A stretch of DNA of 64,000 nucleotides. Source: Rutidosis leptorrhynchoides (taxonomy: Eukaryota; Streptophyta; Magnoliopsida; Asterales; Asteraceae). The position numbers were made by a program, and so were the translations under genes. The notes below the pieces were generated by a model. The model was not told the DNA's origin, did not search any database, and worked only from the letters and a program-made list of their open reading frames with translations. Where the stretch lies: assembly GCF_046630445.1 (NCBI RefSeq), contig NC_092333.1, forward strand, positions 180,852,501 to 180,916,500, in the 5' to 3' direction. Shown here piece after piece: positions 56,676-64,000 of the stretch (the stretch's first letter is position 1; the number at the start of each line of letters is the position of its first letter).

Positions 56676-58555
56676 TCAAGCACAGTTTATTGCTTCTATT
56701 CTCTTGAAGTACGCGTTAATGCACAATAATGATTCTGCAAATTGTTTAGTTGTCAGCATCTGTTGAAGGTTACTCAAAATATTTAAACGTAATTGGTCAG
56801 CCTGCAATGAATGAAAAGATGATAATTGTTGAAAAGTACAGAAGTAGTATTGATGACATACTTTGACCAATTTTACTATAGAAATAGTAAAAGATGATAA
56901 TTAAGTTCGATAATAGGAACATACTTTAACTAATATTTGAAAAAGATAATAATTATTACCTGATGTAAATAAGTTTCCATAGCATGAAAATTTCCCATAG
57001 ACTGTGAAATATGAGCAATATAATTGGTTAATGCTAAACCATCTCCTTTGTCTTTAAATCCATCACTGACCAATCTCACTGCTAACTTTTGTTCAACATT
57101 AGCTATAGTATTAGAGATCTTCCTTTCTTGATGAATGGTTGAAGATTGAAGTTCGTTAATGTTCTTACTTTGCAAATCAGTGAGATACACATGTGTGTTT
57201 ATAAGCTGCAACATATACGAGTTTAATACGAATAATAAATAGTAACCAACTAAACATAAAGGATAAAATTCGATATTGCTTTATAAAAATTTAGTTGTTT
57301 ACTTTAAAATAGGTATCAGTAATTTCACACACACTAACTAACCTTGAGTATATCTGAGGGTCTGAAGCCTCCGACCCACATGATACACCGTTCAGTCGGT
57401 TTCATCCATACACCATAAATAATATTAAGAGCATCACGCTTTGCAGCAATATTGTTGACATAAAATAGGTGTTTGAAATGATCCATAACGTTGTTTAGTA
57501 TTGGGATTATATCTGAATCTTTGTAATTTGTTATGAGTGCCTTGTGAATGGATTGTATGAGGTTATTATGCTCACAATACCAAACGTTGTAAACATTCGC
57601 AAAGTGTAATTGCATTGAATCTGTCTGTTTTGTACAATAAGAATTTTTACAAACAATGTAAGGAACAGTATAGAAGAAACTATTACAACAGCCATAAAAT
57701 GTTTAAAAATTTGGCACAATAAATACCTTTTTATGAAGTTCATATTTGAGTTGTTCAACTTCTGTAGTCAATTGTTTATTTTGAAGTTTCAATTTATCAT
57801 AGTGTTTCTATCATAAAGTTAAAGTATATGATAAGTGACATTGTGTTTAAGTATTTATTTCTTGAAACATAAAGTATAAAAGAGATGAGATAGATTGTTA
57901 TTTACCTTTTGATTGTCTCTATATTTTTGATTAGCCTCTCGCACTTGAATTTTTCGCTTTAGCTTCTAAAATTAAATTAAATATATTATTATAATGATTT
58001 GAATTATAGAAAAATTTCTAAAAAAACTATAGTTACAGTAAAAGTTACCTTATCCACTGAAATATCGTTCATTTCATTCAAATCGCAACGATTTGTATCT
58101 CCACAATTATCATTAGCAAATGTCTGAAAACATTATTCAGTGTTCATGATTCACGGTGAATATATAATAATAATAATAATAATAAGATTGCCAAATTATA
58201 ATGTTGAGCATAAATTTTACTATTGAAAACATTTGATATCACTATCTATAATAAATGAAAATACACATTCAACATTCTCAATGAAACAGCTCAGACCAAA
58301 AATTATTTATTTTACACTATCAATTTCTAACAGTAGAAAAATAGATGGGATTGATCTTATTAAAATACATGATTTATAATATACAGCATACAATCGATGT
58401 ATAAATTTGTATAAGTGCAAGAGTTAAACTATTACCTTATCAACATTAGTGGCTATGTCATCGCTTATTTTGCTTTCATTCTCATGGATCGTTGGTGTTG
58501 TAACATTTTTGTTTTTTTTTTTTGGTATCATGTAGACATGTCGTGTGTTTTCCAT
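56676..58555 (-). CDS. TGA-class bZIP/DOG1-domain-like gene carried in the Helitron (7 exons, 329 residues)
   Basis: Exons (minus strand): 58436-58555, 58049-58123, 57906-57965, 57727-57807, 57343-57624, 56960-57205, 56676-56801. All six introns have GT-AG borders, all exons end in phase 0, and there is no internal stop. ATG is at 58553-58555 and stop TGA at 56676-56678. The length fits plant TGA factors (about 330-370). Order: a charged N-terminus (residues 1-65); a bZIP-like basic region, KLKRKIQVREANQKYR (66-81); a zipper-like helix LKLQNKQLTTEVEQLKYEL (91-109); then the DOG1 region (from about 130) with VWMKPTERCIMWVGGFRPSD and, near the end, LQQMLTTKQFAESLLCINAYF. TGA factors bind TGACG sites and partner NPR1-type proteins. 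The basic region lacks the usual N-R-E-A-A-R-x-S-R pattern (V in place of N), so DNA binding is doubtful. It sits between helicase and Helitron end on the same strand. Confidence 0.8.
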
Positions 58556-59558
58556 CGCATAGAAGTTATGGTGTAAAACTTTTATTCAGTAAATCAATCG
58601 CAGGTTGCTTGGCACTGTATTTTTAGAGTGTTCTTTTTTTTTCCAGTTGCCGTAAGGTCTATTAACAGGAAGGAGATTTTTATGTAAATGGTTGTTGATT
58701 TTTAATTGGTGTTTGTTTTTGATAAACATTGTATAGTTAAAATTGCTCCCGTAATTATGGCTAGTAGATAAAATCTTTGCAATTTTTTAGGGAAGGAAAT
58801 GCATTTCTTTTTATTTAGTGTTATGGAATATGCTTTCGAAACATAATTGTTCACCAATACATTTTAGCATCAGGTAGGTATTAGATGTTGCAACAACCTT
58901 TGTGATCTAAACAAAATAATATTTAGCAGTAGATTTTTGTACTGCACAGTCTACATAATTACAAAATGAATAAAAGTCAAAACTGTAAATAAGAAATCAA
59001 GCATACATCGAGCTTTGCAATCAAACAGGTAAATAAGGAACCTTTAATTATTAAGGTTTGGCAGGTCACTGTAAGAAAATAAAAACACAATTGCAAATCG
59101 AGAGACTACCAGTAGATAATTAACAATTATACTATAAAAATGAAAACTTATACTGCTAAAGTTAAGAAAAAAACTGCAAAGGTAGAATCTCCATCGAAAC
59201 TACAAGTAATATTAAAGTTGAATAACAATTGCAAAGTAAAACATGATTTGTAGGGTTGATTTTGGTGCAGGTTTCTCCAATGTAGTTGATTTGAGTATCC
59301 TGATATAAACAACCGTCAACAAAATCATTGTAAATCTTGAACTTCAAACAAATCTATGCATCACTACCTGAAATCAAATAGGGGTCAAAATCACAAACAG
59401 AATGCCTTTTATAGTTCAAGCTTTACGAAGAAAAAAAACGCTTAACATATACCATGTTTCGCTACAGTTTTAAATAAATAATAATGTAAAATCATATTAG
59501 GGAAATATAAAAATTGTTGAGCATGCACAAGTTACCAATTGAATGACGAAGAATTTGA
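58556..59558 (-). other. Spacer between the TGA-like gene and the helicase
   Basis: About 1 kb, AT-rich, with no supported gene. It should hold the promoter of the TGA-like gene (just right of 58555) and the helicase 3' UTR. The open stretch 59162-59347 has no recognised motif. Confidence 0.45.
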
Positions 59559-60725
59559 TTATGATTCAATGCTCTGTAAGACCTCCTTGTACACCACATT
59601 CTTTGTAGTGTTAGAACTTTTCCCTTCATCGTCCAAAATATGCACTTTCAAACCCTTCTTTGTTGTTACTCGTGATACAGCAACATAAAGCTGACCGTGT
59701 GTAAAAACTGGCTTCCGTAAATATAAACCAACATTTAACAACGACTGCCCTTGACTTTTATTAATCGTCATTGCAAAACATACTGTAACAGGAAACTGTC
59801 GTCTCTGAAATTTAACTGCAATCTTCTTGTCCGTTGGTTCTACAATCATCCTAGGAATATATGTAATGTTACCAAAGCTTTGCCCAGTAATAATTCTAGC
59901 CGCAATAGTATGTTCGCCTAATATTTCAACCTGTAATCGTGTACCATTACACAACCCTTTAGACTGATCAATGTTACGTAGTAACATTATAGGAACTCCT
60001 ACTTTCAAAGCTAGTCTGTGGTTGGGTACACCGGGAACCTTTAAACCATTCAAAATTTCAGGGGAGTATAACTGTTGTGCAAACAGTTCGCTTTCTTCGT
60101 CAGGGCAAAGGTTGTCTGAGCTGAAGTAGACTTTTTCTTCACGATCTATCATTGTTAACACATGTTCATTTATTGAATCTACCTCCTCGTTGGTAGGCGC
60201 AAGTATGGCTTTGTCCTCAAAGTACTTTGCATCTCCTAAATGATCGTGGAGTGAAGGATATACTAATTGAACAATTGTGTGAACATGATTGCTATCAGAT
60301 TTAAGTAATACGTCAGTAGGGAAAACAACATCAGTCTCACCATCATTCGGTTCCTTTATTTTTCCTTCCCCGATTTTCAAGATCCATTCAGTGAATTCAC
60401 TTAGCTCTCTTCTCTGAGATTCATCATCACCTCCAGTCAACCGCATGTTTTTTGTCAGTCTTAAAACTTTGCAATGCCGCCATAAAGTTGAAGAATGAGA
60501 GAAGCATGAACAATTTCTGATCGAGTTCCTCGATGTATAACTGGTAGTATTTGACGAAAATCACCACCAAAAAAAACAACCTTTCCTCCAAAAGGTTTAT
60601 CACGGTTCGGTGGTCGTATGATATCTCTCATAGTATGATCAAATGCCTCAAAACAATGTCTGTGCATCATGGGCACTTCATCCCATATAATCAATTTAGC
60701 CTTGTTTAAAAGTGAAGCTAGTTCA

Positions 60726-60730
60726 CTATC
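60726..60730. repeat. Target-site duplication CTATC of the solo LTR (left)
   Basis: CTATC is repeated at 63229-63233. Both copies come from the helicase coding sequence. Confidence 0.92.
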
Positions 60731-63228
60731 TGTAACGACTCGGAATTTTCCGATCGTTCTATACTTATGAGATTAATATTTACATAAATTAAACCTTACC
60801 AACTTAATAAGCAATCTAAACTGTTGAGACTTATATTTTTTAAAAGAGTTTTACACAACGTTTGACCGTCCAATTTGACCGATGATATCACGAACTATAT
60901 AACACACGATAATTATATGATTATGTATATGTACATATCTATATATATTTAACATGATTTAAGGATGGTTTAACATTTCATTGTGAACTAACAACAATGA
61001 GTTATAAGTATACTTTGAGACCACTAACTTAAGTTTTCAAAACGATAACTATATGTAACGTTCTTTGACATATATACCTACAATCTATAATGTGTTGTGA
61101 TTTATGTCACCAATATGATTTAAGTGTAATGGGATTAATTTGTAACCAAAATAATCTTGATAAATATCCAACAAGTTTGGGGAAGTGTGGAGTGCACACT
61201 TGTTTGAACTTATCTTGATTATGACGGGGGTTCGGGGGCAGCGCCCCTGATAAGCGGGGTCCAAGGGGTGGCAACCCCTGGCGGGGTCCAAGGGGCAGAG
61301 CCCCTGGCTGGGCTAACATTGCTTTATTAAAAATGTCTTAAAATTTTATTTTTGGCCCGGTTGGACCTAAAATAAAAGCCCGATTTTGAGCTTCTTTTAT
61401 CGTATCATACCCATCATCTATACGTATTTACTATTGGTAAATACACATCAAATCAATATCCTTATCAGCCTTAGATCTGCCCTAGATAAGAGGGAATCTT
61501 ATTTGTAAGCTAGCATACATTATTACTCAAAAATTCAACACAATAATTTGTCCTTGTTCCCTTAACAACCAGACTGTCCTATAAGTATCACCATCACCTT
61601 GGTTTTTCATTTCATTCTTACAACCATCTTTCTCTAACCAAAAACACACTCTTAGGAACTCTAAGTGTTCTTCACAATCTCAGCAAATACTCATGAAGAA
61701 CTAGCTTCATGAACAACCTATAATCATCATAAGAAAGTTTGATCAAGATTATTTTCTATCTTTTCCAGTAGCTTTATCCAAGTAACTTGAGGTAGTAACC
61801 TTATTCATAATCTTATTCGATTCATATTTATATAGCTATCTTATTTTGTGTTATAAAATTTTTAACAACAAGAACATAGTTTGAATGATTTCAAACCTGT
61901 TCGCAAACTAAATAGATCCTTCTAATTTGATTTTTAAAACACTTCAAAACCTGTAATATATCATATTATGACAAAATCGGATTAATCATATCTTGGCTAA
62001 TTAACATAATATTTAATATATATTTACTTATGATTTGATTTTATATATTTCAGGACCACCCGTAAACAACACGAGAAGATTAATCATAAGGCCTCATGAT
62101 TGTACGCAACACGTCATCTGAAAACACGGTACTTTATGTACGCAACACGTCATTTGACAACATGGTACCATGGGTCGAGATTAATTCTGATCAATACGAA
62201 TACGATGGGGTCTTTATTTATTTTATTGAGCAACTAATTGTAGACCATTAACAACAGACTGCTAACTACGGACTAAGAAAATATTAAAAGTATTATAAGT
62301 ATATATATATGTACCGATTACTTGAAAAGAAAATATGTTGATATATTATATATATGGTTAGGTTCGTGATATCTATCGGAGACCAAGTCGAGTTAAATAC
62401 CTTCAAGGAAAAGGTGAGTATATAGTCCCACTTTTAAACTCTAAATATTTCGGGATGAGAATACATGCATTTTATGATTTACGTTATAGACACAAGTACT
62501 TAAAAATATATTGTACGTTGAGTTGTACCACTGGCTTATCTCCCTGTAACTTGGTAACTACTATTTACATGCGGTATTGTAAACGCGAATCCTGTTGATA
62601 GATCTATCGGGCCTGACAACCCCAACCGGACTGGACGACCAGTATTCAACGGTTGCACAGTACTTCATTTCGGTGACTACACTTGGTACGGTGTAGTAAG
62701 ATTTCATAATAAAGGGAATATGCGACGTTGATTAAATGTTAAGTATGGTTATCAAGTGCTCAACAACTTAGAATATTTTTATTAAAACGTTTATATGTGA
62801 AATCTTGTGGTCTATATTCATAACGCTGCCGGCATTAAACCTATATCTCACCAACTTTATGTTGACGTTTTAAGCATGTTTATTCTCAGGTGATAACTAA
62901 AAGCTTCCGCTGCAACATGTTGAATTTAAGCAAGATCTTGAGTATGCATATTTGTGTCAAAAATAAAACTGCATATCGGAGGATTTGCAATGTAAAATAT
63001 GTTGGAAGTCGTATTGTTATTATCACATGTAAAGTTTGTAAGTCTAAGATTATCGCTAAACGATAATCATTATTATCTTGTTTAAACCTTGTATTTGTAA
63101 TAAAAGTTATGGTTTGTATTGTAAAAACGAATGCAGTTTTTGAAAAACGTCGCATATAGAGGTCAATACCTCACGATGAAATCATATGTTATTGTATTCG
63201 TCCTTATGGTTAAGGTCGGGTTTTGACA
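60731..63228 (+). mobile_element. Solo LTR of a Tekay/Del-like gypsy element (2,498 bp)
   Basis: It begins TGTAACGACTCGG and ends GGTTTTGACA, with an exact 5-bp duplication and no internal domain, so two LTRs probably recombined to leave one. Its middle (about 62405-62480, GGTGAGTATATAGTCCC and then GGGATGAGAATACATGC) matches the opposite strand of the Tekay LTRs at 41600-41665 and 50500-50565. It is thus a related but different family, on the plus strand. Confidence 0.9.
61235..61305. repeat. Three GC-rich hairpins in the solo LTR
   Basis: GGGGC-AGC-GCCCC (61235-61247), AGGGGT-GGCA-ACCCCT (61264-61279) and AGGGGC-AGA-GCCCCT (61291-61305), each a perfect stem. The last two follow a repeated GCGGGGTCCA phrase. 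They stand out in an AT-rich LTR and would fold strongly in RNA. Confidence 0.85.
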
Positions 63229-64000
63229 CTATCGGGCTGAATCGAACAATAAGAGTCTTCGAGAACATTAATGGGTATGGCAAATCTTGAGTGTGCAGTA
63301 CGACCTCCCGTAAGCAGCAAAGCTGCAATGCCGTTAGATGCCACATTAATAACTATATCCCCACGAGAACGAATAGAAGCCGCAATTGTTTTCCAAACAA
63401 AAGTCTTACCTGTTCCTCCATAACCGTATAAGAAAAAAACACCACCTTGTTGCGCGTTTACAGATTCAATGATTGTGTCATATGCATACTTTTGTTCTGT
63501 ATTCAGAGATGAGTGATATGATTCATGCTCTTCTTCCAATGTTTCCACGTCATATGCCATCTCGTCATGAATCAACATGTTGCACGAATCACTTATGAAC
63601 TCATAATCCGGGAAAGGCATATTTGTTATTTTTCTCAAGCTGTTACCAGAACTGTTCAACAATCATTCTATTTTTGCGAGAGCTAAGTTGTATAGAACTT
63701 CCTTGAACTCATTTTCGTCTATCATTAGAAAGTTTAAAAATATATTATTAATAAACAATGGTAATAACACGAATCATAAAACTATAATACTGTATTAAAT
63801 TGCATGTACATACCATTAGATTTCAAATGTGCAGGACATTCACGTGCTATATCTTCAGAGAGTAGGTTTTTTGTTGCGGCCCAAACATGGTCTAGACATG
63901 AAAGACTATCAGTAGTAATCAAAGAGACAAATAACTCTCGACAATTGTTTCCAGAACCCCATTGATGAGTCTCTTTGATTGATTCTATATACTCCCGATC

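Larger units (their letters stand above)
56383..64000 (-). mobile_element. Helitron (rolling-circle DNA transposon), minus strand, runs off the right edge
   Basis: The 3' end lies at 56383: on the minus strand it reads a hairpin (ACCTGCG-AAAC-CGCGGGT), TATAAG, then CTAG followed by T. This is the normal plant Helitron end. The same strand carries a Pif1-type helicase (59559 to the edge). Between them is a TGA-like gene. The Rep part and the 5' TC end should lie beyond 64000. A 2.5-kb solo LTR later inserted in the helicase. Confidence 0.88.
59559..64000 (-). pseudogene. Helitron Pif1-like helicase (partial, interrupted)
   Basis: The coding sequence enters from the right edge. Exon 63814-64000 (WGSGNNCRELFVSLI region) is joined over a GT-AG intron (63719-63813) to an exon starting DENEFKEVLYNLALAKIE. 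The Walker A motif GYGGTGKT is at about 63402-63425. The solo LTR (60731-63228) splits the gene, which resumes with LIIWDEVPM (Walker B), [11 protein letters not shown], and a C-terminal TINKSQGQSL and LYVAVSRVT before the stop at 59559. Pif1-type helicase unwinds DNA in rolling-circle transposition. Besides the LTR there is an in-frame TGA at 63663-63665 and a frameshift near 60500 (before NMRLTGGDDE). The helicase of this copy is therefore dead. The Rep domain is outside the window. Confidence 0.9.

Noticed and set aside
59162-59347. A further exon of the helicase or a second captured gene
   Set aside because: The helicase already has its normal C-terminal motifs and stop at 59559, and this 61-residue stretch shows no recognisable domain or matching splice partners.

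Overview
The window looks like nuclear DNA from a flowering plant, probably a eudicot and perhaps a daisy-family (Asteraceae) genome; the family is a guess from the style and size of the repeats. It is AT-rich and almost entirely made of transposable elements. No ordinary single-copy host gene in its own setting was found, and there is no rRNA gene, free tRNA gene or CRISPR array.

Layout. 1-3203: a plant L1-type LINE running in from the left edge. 3555-3794: a small hAT-like MITE. About 4600-5980 and 37823-40100: an old, decayed Tekay/Del-like LTR region split by a large Ty1/copia element of Sirevirus type (5981-37817, TSD GCTTT). That copia element is itself split by an Athila-like Ty3/gypsy element (9686-26510, TSD CATTC). 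By eye the outer LTR pair differs at about 4-5% and the inner pair at about 2%, which fits the nesting order. 40430-40790: a copia integrase scrap. 40833-53094: a minus-strand Tekay-type chromovirus with 3.4-kb LTRs and TSD TGTGA. 53100-55532: unassigned sequence of different texture. 55533-55831: a tRNA-derived SINE. 56383 to the right edge: a minus-strand Helitron with a typical 3' hairpin and CTAG end, and a Pif1-like helicase gene split by a 2.5-kb solo LTR (60731-63228, TSD CTATC).

The most notable item lies inside the Helitron, between the helicase and its 3' end. It is a seven-exon gene (56676-58555, minus strand) with canonical GT-AG introns in phase and no internal stop. It predicts a 329-residue protein like a TGA-class bZIP factor with a DOG1 domain, but its DNA-contacting basic region is diverged. 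It looks like a whole transcription-factor-like gene carried by a Helitron.

The second notable item is in the Athila-like element. A 16-bp palindrome, CCATGCGATCGCATGG, occurs in pairs with a 32-bp start-to-start spacing at four places: each LTR, the leader after the primer-binding site, and just before the extra 3' ORF. Others are an 80-bp block shared by the Athila-like and Sirevirus elements, and a small acidic ORF with repeated SUMO-interaction-like motifs upstream of gag in the Tekay element.
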